64,000 nucleotides of DNA from Nostoc sp. NOS(2021). Its GTDB lineage: Bacteria; Cyanobacteriota; Cyanobacteriia; Cyanobacteriales; Nostocaceae. The notes beneath the pieces were generated by a model, which had not been told where the DNA came from, ran no database searches, and saw nothing but the letters and a program-made list of their open reading frames with translations. A program made the translations under genes and the position numbers. The stretch covers positions 1 to 64,000 of the forward strand of contig NZ_JABXKM010000081.1 in assembly GCF_017115025.1 (NCBI RefSeq). Reading direction: 5' to 3'. This document shows positions 20,301-28,627 of this stretch, piece after piece (the stretch's first letter is position 1; the number at the start of each line of letters is the position of its first letter).

Positions 20301-22067
20301 TTGCGGAATGGTGATAAAGCTTATAGTGCGATTAAGCAAGTTGCGTCGGGGCGCTTTGGTGTCACGCCAGAGTACCTAGTCAACGCCAAACAAATTGAAA
20401 TCAAAATTGCCCAAGGTGCCAAGCCTGGGGAAGGTGGACAACTGCCAGGGCCCAAGGTGAGCCAATACATTGCGATGTTAAGGCGCTCGAAGCCAGGTGT
20501 GACGCTGATTTCGCCGCCACCGCACCACGATATCTATTCCATTGAAGACTTAGCCCAACTGATTTTTGATCTGCACCAAATTAATCCCAAAGCAAAGGTA
20601 TCGGTGAAGCTAGTTGCCGAAGTTGGCATTGGCACGATCGCGGCTGGTGTAGCTAAGGCAAACGCTGATATCATCCAGATTTCTGGCCATGATGGTGGTA
20701 CAGGTGCATCGCCACTAAGTTCGATTAAACACGCTGGTTCACCGTGGGAACTGGGTTTAAGTGAAGTGCATCGCGTCTTGATGGAAAATAGCCTGCGCGA
20801 TCGCGTGATTTTACGTGTAGATGGCGGTCTGAAGAGTGGCTGGGATGTGGTAATAGGTGCATTGATGGGCGGTGAAGAATTCGGTTTCGGCTCCATCGCC
20901 ATGATTGCTGAAGGCTGTATCATGGCGCGAGTTTGCCACATGAACACCTGCCCTGTAGGTGTTGCTACTCAGAAAGAAGAACTCCGCAAGCGGTTTACGG
21001 GAATACCGGAACAGGTTGTCAACTTCTTCTACTTCATCGCCGAAGAAGTGCGTAGTCTGCTAGCCCGACTTGGCTACCGTTCTTTGTCAGAAATCATTGG
21101 ACGTGCAGATTTGTTGAAACTGCGCCCAGAGGTAAAACTCACCAAAACGCGATCGCTGAATCTCGACTGTTTACTTCAACTACCAGATAGCAGAGACAAT
21201 CGCAGTTGGTTGCTGCATGAAGAAGTCCACAGCAACGGCGTGGTTTTGGATGACAAATTCCTTGCTGATCCCGATATTCAAGCTGCCATTCGCAACCAAT
21301 CTACTGTCACCAAGACTTACCCGATTGTCAATACTGACAGAACAGTGGGTACAAGATTAGCAGGTGCGATCGCTTCCCAATACGGTGACAGTGGCTTTGA
21401 AGGACAAATTAATCTCAACTTTACAGGCAGTGTTGGGCAAAGCTTTGGTGCGTTCAACCTCCCTGGTATAATTCTGACCTTGGAAGGAGAGGCAAACGAC
21501 TACGTAGGTAAAGGGATGCATGGTGGTGAAATCATCATCAAACCTCCAACTGATGCTACCTATAACGCATCACAAAACGTGATAGTTGGCAATACGTGCT
21601 TGTATGGTGCTACTGGTGGCGTGTTATTTGCCAATGGCCTAGCAGGAGAACGCTTTGCTGTGAGAAATTCCAAAGGCATAGCAGTGATTGAAGGCGCTGG
21701 GGATCACTGCTGCGAATATATGACTGGTGGTGTAATTGTCGTCCTCGGCAAGGTAGGACGTAACGTAGCAGCTGGAATGACTGGTGGCCTGGCATACTTC
21801 TTGGATGAAGACGACTCATTTCGTGAGTTAGTCAACCCGGAAATTGTCAAAATCCAGAGGGTGATTACAGAAGTAGGTGCAAAGCAACTGCAAGAGTTAA
21901 TTCAAACTCATGCGGAACGCACTGGTTCACCAAAGGCGAAGAAAATTCTACAAAACTGGCAAGAATTTTTGCCGAAATTCTGGCAGTTAGTTCCGCCTTC
22001 TGAAGCTGATAGTCCAGAAGCTAATCCCGAAAAAACAACTGAGTTCAGTTTAGTGACTAGTCATTAG
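17355..22067 (+). CDS. glsF: Ferredoxin-dependent glutamate synthase
   Basis: Forms two glutamates from glutamine and 2-oxoglutarate in the GS-GOGAT pathway. The 1570-aa protein has a class II glutamine amidotransferase domain whose nucleophile is C35 (DACGVGFIA), so a 34-residue propeptide should be removed. Then come a central domain (about 480-780), the FMN/synthase barrel (about 830-1215) with [14 protein letters not shown], and the C-terminal beta-helix with repeated GG motifs (about 1290-1500). The 3Fe-4S cysteines lie in [14 protein letters not shown]. Length and cyanobacterial context favour the ferredoxin over the NADPH type; no small subunit gene is adjacent. A Ser/Asn/Gly-rich insertion (about 470-500, [15 protein letters not shown]) looks like a flexible linker. 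Confidence 0.95.
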   Translation: MNNKPMNQDQNITAKINSRDTYQGQKWLVEERDACGVGFIAHRQNHTSHEIVEKALAALTCLEHRGGCSADQDSGDGAGVLTAIPWELFQQNFAERGKEFPSTNKIAVGMIFLPQDQEAAQKARTIVEQIAAEEKLIVLGWRVVPVQPDLLGVQARENQPQIEQVLLASVDKSGDELERQLYITRRRISKVATNISEEFYICSLSNRTIVYKGMVRSAVLGNFYHDLKNPAYKSAFAVYHRRFSTNTMPKWPLAQPMRLLGHNGEINTLLGNINWMMAREASLNHPVWGDRIQELKPLVHIDNSDSATLDNVLELLVSSGRSPLEALMIMVPEAYQNQPSLRDSPEIVDFYEYYSGVQEAWDGPALLVFSDGKKVGATLDRNGLRPARYVITKDDYIVVASEAGVVDFPEANIVEKGRLGPGQMIAVDLVNHEVLKNWEIKQRIAKQHPYGEWLQQYRQELKQIVSSQSSNVNGNGHLAAENGNGHSTTDKVDKQTLLQRQTAFGYTTEDVEMVIHPMAITGSEPTFCMGDDIPLAVLSQKPHLLYDYFKQRFAQVTNPAIDPLREKLVMSLKVELGERGNLLEPKPEYARRLKLESPLLTEVELEAIKLSGFATAELSTLFAIATGPEGLKAAVQSLQAQAAESVRAGAKILILSDQIPPSSLNNGGISTEYTYIPPLLAVGAVHHHLIREGLRMKTSLIVNTAQCWSTHHFACLIGYGAGAVCPYMALDTVRDWCIDPKTQKLMAVEKIPALTVEQALENYRKAVESGLLKILSKMGISLLSSYQAAQIFEAIGIGGDLIELGFRGTTSRIGGLSVSELADEVLSFHSKAFPELTTNKLQNLGFVQYRPGGEYHMNSPELVKALHKALDGKNYDHYEVYKKHLQGRPVTALRDLLDFQGDRSPIALEEVESVTEIVKRFCTGGMSLGALSREAHETLAIAMNRIGGKSNSGEGGEDPVRYVVLDDVDEFGHSPTLPHLKGLRNGDKAYSAIKQVASGRFGVTPEYLVNAKQIEIKIAQGAKPGEGGQLPGPKVSQYIAMLRRSKPGVTLISPPPHHDIYSIEDLAQLIFDLHQINPKAKVSVKLVAEVGIGTIAAGVAKANADIIQISGHDGGTGASPLSSIKHAGSPWELGLSEVHRVLMENSLRDRVILRVDGGLKSGWDVVIGALMGGEEFGFGSIAMIAEGCIMARVCHMNTCPVGVATQKEELRKRFTGIPEQVVNFFYFIAEEVRSLLARLGYRSLSEIIGRADLLKLRPEVKLTKTRSLNLDCLLQLPDSRDNRSWLLHEEVHSNGVVLDDKFLADPDIQAAIRNQSTVTKTYPIVNTDRTVGTRLAGAIASQYGDSGFEGQINLNFTGSVGQSFGAFNLPGIILTLEGEANDYVGKGMHGGEIIIKPPTDATYNASQNVIVGNTCLYGATGGVLFANGLAGERFAVRNSKGIAVIEGAGDHCCEYMTGGVIVVLGKVGRNVAAGMTGGLAYFLDEDDSFRELVNPEIVKIQRVITEVGAKQLQELIQTHAERTGSPKAKKILQNWQEFLPKFWQLVPPSEADSPEANPEKTTEFSLVTSH

Positions 22068-22086
22068 ACATCGGAATCAAAATCAC

Positions 22087-22114
22087 GTAGGCACAATTCA
22101 CAAATTGTGTCTAC
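22087..22114. terminator. Hairpin after glutamate synthase
   Basis: GTAGGCACAATT (22087-22098) and AATTGTGTCTAC (22103-22114) form a 12-bp stem with one G-T pair and a CACA loop. No long T-run follows, so it is a weak terminator or a palindromic repeat. Confidence 0.5.
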
Positions 22115-22206
22115 CAATAATTTTCGGCAAGAAAAATTCAATGTATAGATTGAAATATTAGCGCCGACTTACTTAAGTCTTTTCTTGCTAACTGAACTGG
22201 ATTGAT

Positions 22207-22647
22207 TTATAAACGCCAACCAAATACCTTTCTCATCATAAATATAGCTATACTTGCACCTATTGCCCCTACTACACCCGGAATGAAAAATGTCCAATTA
22301 ACTTGATAAAAATTAATAAGTGTTTGAAGTATTCCATGATGAAAACCAATAATTAGTTCAAATATTTCATTTGGATTTTTAAATGAAGAATTAAGCAAAA
22401 TATAGATTAATACACATTCATACCCTCCCATAGCCCCAATTAATAGTCTAAATATTTCAATAAAAAAATTACTTTTCTTTGTGATAATTAGAGTAGCTAT
22501 CCCAGCAAATGCTCCTCCAAAAAAAATTAGTCCAAAGAGTGTTGTCACAAATATTAAAAACTCTAGATCGCTTGGTAGTTTAGGAGAACGCAATCCAAAA
22601 AATATTGTGAGAAGCATTGATAATGTTAGACTGTCTGGTTGCCACAT
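22207..22647 (-). CDS. Small hydrophobic membrane protein, unknown function
   Basis: I do not recognise this 146-aa protein. It has about four predicted membrane segments, near residues 8-22, 28-55 (LIFVTTLFGLIFFGGAFAGI), 65-85 and 117-137 (FFIPGVVGAIGASIAIFMM). It starts 9 bases after the stop of the polysaccharide deacetylase gene and is probably co-transcribed with it. No ribosome-binding site is evident. Its base composition is more AT-rich than that of most neighbours. Confidence 0.6.
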   Translation of the reverse strand: MWQPDSLTLSMLLTIFFGLRSPKLPSDLEFLIFVTTLFGLIFFGGAFAGIATLIITKKSNFFIEIFRLLIGAMGGYECVLIYILLNSSFKNPNEIFELIIGFHHGILQTLINFYQVNWTFFIPGVVGAIGASIAIFMMRKVFGWRL

Positions 22648-22656
22648 AATAAATAA

Positions 22657-23568
22657 TTATTGCTTTTTATTGGCAAGCAACTTTTTATCTGCATCTTCTA
22701 TTTCTAAAAGTTCAGGAATAGTAACAAAGCGATAGCCTTGCTTTCTAAAATTGCTAATAATTTCTGGTAAAGCTTGTATAGTTTTAGAACGGTTCCCACC
22801 ACCATCATGCATTAGCACAATCCCACCAGTTTTTGAATCTTTAATCACGTTATCGATCAACTTTGGTACAGGTGGCTGCTTGTAGTCTGTGGAGTCAGCT
22901 GACCACATCACCACAGCATATTTTTGGCCTTTAGCATAAGCAGCTAATCCATTGTGCAAGAAGCCACCAGGCGGTCGAAAGAGATTTGTTTTAGCACCTG
23001 TAACTTGATAAATTAGGTCTTCTGTGCGATCAATTTCAAAAGCAGCTGCTTGTGGATTAAAGAAGTGGTACCAGTGATGCCAAGTATGGTTGCCAATGAC
23101 GTGACCTTGAACGACAATCTGCTTTCCTATCTCTGGATAATTTTTCAGGTTCTGCCCGACGACAAAAAACGTCCCTTTGATATTATTTGATTTCAGGATA
23201 TCTAGCACTTGCTCTGTGGTTTGAGGCCAAGGCCCATCATCAAAGGTGAGAGCAATCACTTTCTCACCTTGAGTGAGTTTTGCACTCTCAATTATTGCCC
23301 CTTGAAAACGTGATGGTACAGCGTAGGATAGTCCTTTTGTTTGTGCTTCTTGCTGCCAACTTGTAAGCATCGCCGCCTTTAATTTCTCAATGCGCTGCTG
23401 AGTTCCTACATTTGCAGCTACATCCTTGACATTTATGCTTTGTCTATTCTGAGCCTCCGAAGCATTTGGCCTTAGAAGCATCATAAAAGCAAGGCTAAAA
23501 ACACCACCTAAAGCAAGCAGCGCAATTAATATTCCTTCTGGCCACAGAAACGACTTATTGTTTTCCAC
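22657..23568 (-). CDS. Polysaccharide deacetylase (NodB domain), membrane-anchored
   Basis: A 303-aa carbohydrate esterase family 4 protein that removes N- or O-acetyl groups from polysaccharide or peptidoglycan. The N-terminal segment GILIALLALGGVFSLAFMML is a signal anchor. The NodB domain (about 100-290) shows motif 1 TFDDGP, motif 2 HVIGNHTWHH (metal histidines), motif 3 FRPPGG and a late VLMHDGGG. It is thus likely a cell-envelope enzyme. A small membrane protein gene follows closely. The upstream 1.6 kb is gene-free. Confidence 0.92.
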   Translation of the reverse strand: MENNKSFLWPEGILIALLALGGVFSLAFMMLLRPNASEAQNRQSINVKDVAANVGTQQRIEKLKAAMLTSWQQEAQTKGLSYAVPSRFQGAIIESAKLTQGEKVIALTFDDGPWPQTTEQVLDILKSNNIKGTFFVVGQNLKNYPEIGKQIVVQGHVIGNHTWHHWYHFFNPQAAAFEIDRTEDLIYQVTGAKTNLFRPPGGFLHNGLAAYAKGQKYAVVMWSADSTDYKQPPVPKLIDNVIKDSKTGGIVLMHDGGGNRSKTIQALPEIISNFRKQGYRFVTIPELLEIEDADKKLLANKKQ

Positions 23569-25166
23569 CTGATAGCTCCTTCAAAGATCGAACCATCAAC
23601 CACGGTGATGACGGTACGTTATAGCACATTTTTTTAGATATTTAGATACAGTTGCTTTCTCGTAATCCCGAAAATTGGAATTGAGACTAACGGAAATTCA
23701 CAATCGAGAAGACAGACTATACGGTTTTAACTGAAATCTAGAGCATCTAGATTTGGACGAAGGCTGAATAGACAATACTTGCTACTGTTTAATCTCAACC
23801 CACTCATAAAAGGCAAGGTCTGCACCTCTACACTCTTACCGCTAGCTCTAAGAAGGAACACAATCAGATAATTAACCACACCCCAAAATCCTCTTAATAG
23901 GAGTTTTGAATTAGTTACTGTTTTTCACTTCACCGCTAAGGCAGCATTATCCTTTAAAGTTTTATCGCTTTGCAAATAAGATTAGCTAAACTGTCGCGCC
24001 TACAATTTGCACTTTTCGTAGGCAGAAGTTTTTATAGCAGGACTTTCTGACAAGAAAGTTGTATAATTTACAGCTTAGTGAATTATTTGATTAACATACA
24101 AAACTACTTACAAGGGGCAGAGATATCTTTAAAAAAAGAGTCTAATAAACTATTAGTTCTATTTTTGATAAGATATATTTTACTGCCTACTGCCATTGCT
24201 TCCTTTTTAAGAAAAAGTTAAATTTTCAACTGGCAGAATGTTGCCTTGTACTTTCTATGAAATAGATAGACGAAAATTGATTCAATATAGTTTCTCATTG
24301 CCAAGGGGCACTTATTCGTTAATCTAGATACTTTTGACTCATTTAGCAAAAATAATCTTATCGGCAGTTTAGTTTTATTTTTGATGCTGATACTTTAGCC
24401 TAAATTGCTAGTAGCTTTCTGTCTGTTAATGTTTTTCTCGATAATTAAAGAGATTTATATATTATTAATAGTACAATTTAATATGTACTGTCACCGTGTA
24501 ATTACGGAATTCAATCGCATATATAATGTAGGCAAGTTGTTAAAATTGCAATAGCATGACATCTATCTATTGAACCATTAAATTCTCCATTTAAATGTAA
24601 TATTTTTTAATAATGATACTGGAAGAAGCTAGATTTATGTATTTAAAAGTACCTTGAAATGGAGATTAATTTTCTGTAATATCACTTAATAATATATACC
24701 AAAATATATTTTCTTCCAACTGAGCCTCCAGCAAGACTGGCCTCTGCCTTTTTTCGGTAAAGTGAAATGAAGCAGATATTGTCAGATGGTAAACTGTTTT
24801 GCCACTCAACGACCAATTTTCTGCTCAAAGAAAAAACTGACTGGCTGTATCGCTCTACCAGTCAGTAACTGCTTTTTTAGCAGGAAGAAGCAAAATTGGA
24901 AGTTATCTCATAACTTGCCTTATAATTGCAGCAATTAGAATTAAGATTTTTAATTATCTATCTAGGAATCCTAATCATCAGCTTATATTGCCTTAGACAG
25001 GTCATAGTTTATTTACAGTATTTTTGCTTATCTTTGGTCGATGCAATAACTGGATTATTTAATATCTGTATGGATTCGTGCAGAACCCAGCTTGCCTATC
25101 AGTATACCTTTTGAGTCAAAATAATCAAGGTATTTGTCCCACTTCTGAAACTGGCTAGAAACTTTT
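23569..25166. other. 1.6-kb gene-free region with terminator hairpins
   Basis: I find no convincing open reading frame; a TTG-started 62-codon frame at 24926 lacks support. The left 1.1 kb is strongly AT-rich. Two hairpins near the right end suggest a non-coding transcript: an imperfect one with CCAG/CTGG followed by CCTTTTTTC (about 24721-24757) and a perfect one at 24837-24865. I do not recognise a known RNA (tmRNA, RNase P, 6S, Yfr1) in it. Confidence 0.55.
24831..24878. terminator. Bidirectional intrinsic terminator
   Basis: CTGACTGG (24837-24844) and CCAGTCAG (24858-24865) form a perfect 8-bp stem. On plus it is followed by TAACTGCTTTTTT; on minus the stem is directly followed by TTTTTT (A-run 24831-24836). 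Either strand could terminate here. Confidence 0.7.
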
Positions 25167-25739
25167 ATGATTCCTCACGAAAGTGATGCAAAAGAAGAGC
25201 GTGCGTCGTTAAAAGTATGGCGTAGTTGGCAAGAAAATCTAATTTTAATTGCGATCGCACTGTGTTTGGCATTCCTAATCAGGACTTTTATCGCCGAACC
25301 CCGCTATATACCTTCTGATTCGATGTTACCCACTTTACATACTGGCGATCGCTTGGTAGTTGAAAAAATCTCTTACCATTTTCACCCTCCCATAACTGGG
25401 GATATTATTGTTTTTCAGCCATCCCCAGAACTACAACGTCGAGGATATCCCAAAGACCAAGCCTTCATCAAGCGAGTTATTGGCAAGTCGGGTGAGGTAA
25501 TTAGTGTTGCTTCTGGCAAAGTCTACCTCAACGGTCAACCCTTGGTAGAAGACTACATCGCTGAACCCCCAAATCAGCCATATCCACCAGTGAAAGTTCC
25601 AGAAGACGAATTTTTTGTCATGGGCGATAACCGCAACGATAGTAATGACTCTCGCTACTGGGGCTTTTTACCCAGAAAAAATATCATCGGTCGCGCAACA
25701 TTTCGCTTTTGGCCTCTGAACCGCATTGGATTTATTTAA
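25167..25739 (+). CDS. lepB: Signal peptidase I
   Basis: Membrane-bound serine protease that removes signal peptides from Sec- and Tat-exported proteins. It is 190 aa with one N-terminal membrane segment (about 24-42), the catalytic Ser S52 in PSDSMLPTL and Lys K102 in FIKRVIGKSGE, and the conserved GDNRNDSNDSR box. Cyanobacteria usually have more than one LepB, so this may be one paralogue. It is monocistronic, with heptamer repeats right after the stop. Confidence 0.95.
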   Translation: MIPHESDAKEERASLKVWRSWQENLILIAIALCLAFLIRTFIAEPRYIPSDSMLPTLHTGDRLVVEKISYHFHPPITGDIIVFQPSPELQRRGYPKDQAFIKRVIGKSGEVISVASGKVYLNGQPLVEDYIAEPPNQPYPPVKVPEDEFFVMGDNRNDSNDSRYWGFLPRKNIIGRATFRFWPLNRIGFI

Positions 25740-25740
25740 A

Positions 25741-25770
25741 TAGTTAGGAGTTAGGAGTTAGGAGTTATAG
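25741..25770. repeat. Heptamer repeats downstream of lepB
   Basis: Tandem AGTTAGG units follow the lepB stop directly. Confidence 0.8.
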
Positions 25771-25893
25771 AGACCTAACCCCCAACCCCAACCCTTGTAG
25801 CGTTGGGGAGTAAGATTCAAAGCCTCTCTCCTAAAAGGAGAGAGGTTTGGAGAGAGGTCAAAATGTATTGCATACAAACGAGAAGCCCTATAT
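25771..25893. repeat. Palindromic dispersed repeat, copy 1
   Basis: The element contains a perfect 10-bp stem CCTCTCTCCT-AAA-AGGAGAGAGG (25823-25845). It matches the element at 45066-45185 over most of about 110 bases, including TAGCGTTGGGGAG and GGTTTGGAGAGAGGTCAAA. The two copies differ by AAA against TTT in the loop. Confidence 0.8.
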
Positions 25894-25915
25894 TTTAAAA
25901 CTTCTAACTTTTAAT

Positions 25916-26449
25916 TTAAAACGTTAAATAATACATCATCTGAGCGATCGCATCACCAGATAACTCTAACCGCCGTTGGAAATCAGTCAAGTTACGGTAA
26001 GGCCCAGCTGATTGCCGATTTTGCACCACTGTTTGCGCCAGAGACAAATCTATAAAGGGAATTTGTGCTAATTTTTCAACGGTTGCTGTATTCGGGTTGA
26101 CTAAATGGGTCGGATTTTCTAAAGATTCGTGGTCATAGTAAATAAAATTCAGCAGAGGCTTTAATGGCTCTAGGCGCGGGGCTGGCATACCCAAAGCCGC
26201 AGCAATATCTTCAATACAGTAAAATTTAACACCCGATCGCGAAAGTTCCACAAGCGATCGCGCTTGGTGAATTGACAAACCTGGTAAGCGTAACCAATCA
26301 TCTACAGTCGCTTGATTAGCATCAATCCGAATACCTAATTTGGCCGCTATCTGAATTTCTTCCCCAGATTGTAGGCGATAGTAGGGATCGTTGAGGAGCT
26401 TGGCACGGAGTTTTTGCAACCTGGGGTTCAAAGGTAGCCAGTTATTCAT
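25916..26449 (-). CDS. Helix-hairpin-helix (ComEA-like) protein
   Basis: From the ATG at 26449 (MNNWLPLNPRLQ) it is 177 aa. Two helix-hairpin-helix units are visible: about 50-80 (IDANQATVDDWLRLPGL) and 120-150 (VNPNTATVEKLAQIPFI), which are non-specific DNA-binding motifs related to ComEA. There is no signal peptide, so it is unlike the periplasmic ComEA of competence systems and probably cytosolic. The ATG has GAGG about 12 bases upstream. A TTG at 26467 overlapping the previous gene is the alternative. It follows the TM2 gene closely and is likely co-transcribed. Confidence 0.8.
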   Translation of the reverse strand: MNNWLPLNPRLQKLRAKLLNDPYYRLQSGEEIQIAAKLGIRIDANQATVDDWLRLPGLSIHQARSLVELSRSGVKFYCIEDIAAALGMPAPRLEPLKPLLNFIYYDHESLENPTHLVNPNTATVEKLAQIPFIDLSLAQTVVQNRQSAGPYRNLTDFQRRLELSGDAIAQMMYYLTF

Positions 26450-26463
26450 GATTGTCGCTTCCC

Positions 26464-26838
26464 TCAAGAAATCTGGTCTAGCAATTGGCGGCGCTTTTGC
26501 TCAAATTCATACTCTGAGATTAGTCCATCTTGGCGCAGGGCATCTAATTCACGCAAGGCGTCAGCGATCGCTCCTACCTGATTACTCACCCTTTGTGAGT
26601 TCCTTGCCCCTGACTTCCCTAGATTAAAATTGCGATCGAAAGCTTCTTCGTCTTGCGCTAAATACCAAACTCCCTCAATCGCACTAGCTACCTTGGGGAT
26701 AGGCGTCCAGGAAAGCAACACATACAAAACACCCCACAGAGGCTGTCCCAGATAAAATTTATGTAATCCTGAAATTGTCAGTGTGCCAGAAAAAGCTAAA
26801 ACAGCGGCAACACTTCGGCTTTTGCGCTTAGTCAACAT
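26464..26838 (-). CDS. TM2-domain membrane protein with C-terminal SHOCT-like helix
   Basis: I start at the ATG at 26838 (MLTKRKSRSVAAVLAFSGT), giving 124 aa; an upstream TTG at 26907 would add 23 unrelated residues. Two membrane segments (about 8-30 and 33-50) with GLHKFYLGQPLWG between them fit the TM2 family. The C-terminus (LDALRQDGLISEYEFEQKRRQLL) is a SHOCT-type short helical motif. Function is unknown; TM2-SHOCT proteins are common small membrane proteins. The stop is 15 bases before the HhH gene's ATG. Confidence 0.75.
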   Translation of the reverse strand: MLTKRKSRSVAAVLAFSGTLTISGLHKFYLGQPLWGVLYVLLSWTPIPKVASAIEGVWYLAQDEEAFDRNFNLGKSGARNSQRVSNQVGAIADALRELDALRQDGLISEYEFEQKRRQLLDQIS

Positions 26839-27180
26839 ATTTTTAATAAATATACCAATACCATAGTTTCTACAATCAGACAGCCAAAAGGCATAGAAAT
26901 AATTCAAAACTCACTCATCATCGTTCGCGCAGCGTCTTTGACAGTAGAAGTTCAGTAGACAAGAAAAGTAATTGTAGTAAACATCCTGGCTATATTGCCA
27001 AATTTATAATGACTAGTGGCCATATAAATTCATTTTAGTCAACTACCCTGTTTTGCCCCTCGGATTTTTAGGTGGTAAGTCCCACGATTTAGTATTTGAA
27101 AAAACTTGAGTAAGTTTCACATGACTGTACATTGAGCTTTGATGCTAATTTTAAGTTTTTAACGGATCTAGATTACTACG
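26839..27180. other. Divergent intergenic region
   Basis: About 340 bases between the TM2 and J-domain genes. No repeat, hairpin or gene stands out; promoters for both directions must lie here. Confidence 0.4.
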
Positions 27181-28101
27181 ATGTCACAGACCTTTCTACC
27201 GCCAGAATGGTTTAAACAGCTTTGTGATCCTTACGCTGTGCTAGGAATTTCTGTGAGTGCTGACGATCGCCAGGTTTTTAAACGCTATCACACTTTAGCG
27301 AAGCTGCTACATCCCGATCGCTATACCAAAAGCTGCAATCCAGACCAAGGATTAGCAACGGCAATATTTAGCCATTTAATCAATCCAGCTTATGAACAAC
27401 TGAAACATCGACACAAGCGCTTTATTGCCATAGCTATGCTGCGATCAAACGCAAGAGTGTTACAGCAGCAAGCTTTGTGTGTTAAAAGTGCCATAGCTCA
27501 GGAAATTATGGAAATGTCTGCACCCCAAGCAGAATTGTTTTACGAAGAAGCGATCGCCTGCTATGCAGAAGCTCAGTACAAATCACTAGATCAGTTTTAT
27601 CAAGTTACACAACAAATTAGTATACTGAATTTAGTTTACTTACAGTTGCATAAACCTGACCTGTTTCTACCGCAAAAAGCTGTTCGCATCATCCCTGAGC
27701 TAGAAGTCAAGCCAGTTGAATTGACATTAGATGAAAAAACTAATGTTAAGCCAGTTTTGACAAACTACGCTCAACGTCACTACCAGCGAGCTATTGAGTA
27801 CGTCAGGCTAGCCAACTGGACGCTAGCTGTGCAAGAACTGCGCGATGCCATCAAGTTAGAGCCAAATAACAGCGACTATTATGCTTTGTTAGGTTTGGTA
27901 CATCTCCAACAGAAATTTATCGGGATGGCCAGGGTTTACATCCGTCAAGCATTAAAACTTAACCCGCAAGATTCACTAGCTTTGAAATACGCTCCTGGAC
28001 TGAAAATTCAACCGGGTGAAAACACTGATCCTAAATCAATGGCTAAAGCTGTGAGTATTGCGGCTTTATTAAGTCGGTTTACAAAGGGGAAACCTTCTTA
28101 A
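27181..28101 (+). CDS. J-domain protein with C-terminal TPR
   Basis: A 306-aa protein. Its N-terminus is a DnaJ domain (about 15-80: DPYAVLGISVSADD ... LLHPDRY) with the essential HPD tripeptide, so it should stimulate an Hsp70 (DnaK) partner. The middle is helical without a zinc-finger, making it a type III J-protein. The C-terminal third has about two TPR units (NWTLAVQELRDAIKLEPN and KFIGMARVYIRQALKLNP). The client is unknown. The DUF1825 gene follows on the same strand after 137 bases. Confidence 0.85.
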   Translation: MSQTFLPPEWFKQLCDPYAVLGISVSADDRQVFKRYHTLAKLLHPDRYTKSCNPDQGLATAIFSHLINPAYEQLKHRHKRFIAIAMLRSNARVLQQQALCVKSAIAQEIMEMSAPQAELFYEEAIACYAEAQYKSLDQFYQVTQQISILNLVYLQLHKPDLFLPQKAVRIIPELEVKPVELTLDEKTNVKPVLTNYAQRHYQRAIEYVRLANWTLAVQELRDAIKLEPNNSDYYALLGLVHLQQKFIGMARVYIRQALKLNPQDSLALKYAPGLKIQPGENTDPKSMAKAVSIAALLSRFTKGKPS

Positions 28102-28238
28102 GTCAAGTGTTGAAATTTCGGTAACAAACCGTACTAAAACCGAAGCTTCGTGACTAGATTACTCCCCTAGACTAAAATAAAAATAGAAGTAAAACTATTA
28201 AGCTACTGAGTCTGGGCACTCAGTTTAATATAAGCAAT

Positions 28239-28562
28239 ATGGGATTCTTCGATTCTGAAATAGTTCAGCAAGAAGCAAAACAGCTGTTTGAGGATTATCA
28301 AGCGCTGATCAAGCTTGGCAACGGCTACGGCAAATTTGACCGCGATGGCAAAAAGCTATTTATTGAGCAAATGGAAACCATGATGGATCGGTATCGCATC
28401 TTTATGAAGCGCTTCGAGCTATCAGAAGATTTCATGGCGCAAATGACAGTAGAACAACTGAAAACGCAATTAGGTCAGTTCGGTGTCACCCCGCAACAAA
28501 TGTTTGATCAAATGCACCTAACTTTAGAACGGATGAAAGCCGAGCTAGAAAAACAGCCCTAG
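28239..28562 (+). CDS. DUF1825 family protein
   Basis: A 107-aa helical protein of the cyanobacterial DUF1825 family, beginning MGFFDSEIVQQEAKQLFEDY. It is widely conserved in cyanobacteria; I know no established function. There is no membrane segment. Confidence 0.85.
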   Translation: MGFFDSEIVQQEAKQLFEDYQALIKLGNGYGKFDRDGKKLFIEQMETMMDRYRIFMKRFELSEDFMAQMTVEQLKTQLGQFGVTPQQMFDQMHLTLERMKAELEKQP

Positions 28563-28565
28563 TCA

Positions 28566-28627
28566 ATTTTAGATTTTGAATTTTGGATTTTGGATTGGCA
28601 ATTAATCCAAAATCTAAAATCTAAAAT
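28566..28627. repeat. AT-rich palindromic repeat between convergent genes
   Basis: Copies of ATTTTAGATTTT/TTTTGGATT on the left arm are matched by their complement (AATCCAAAATCTAAAAT) on the right. It can form a long hairpin and may end both converging transcripts. The same words recur at 12110-12312 and 36475-36575. Confidence 0.7.

Noticed and set aside
24926-25114. 62-codon hydrophobic frame
   Set aside because: TTG start without ribosome-binding site in an AT-rich non-coding region; no family resemblance.
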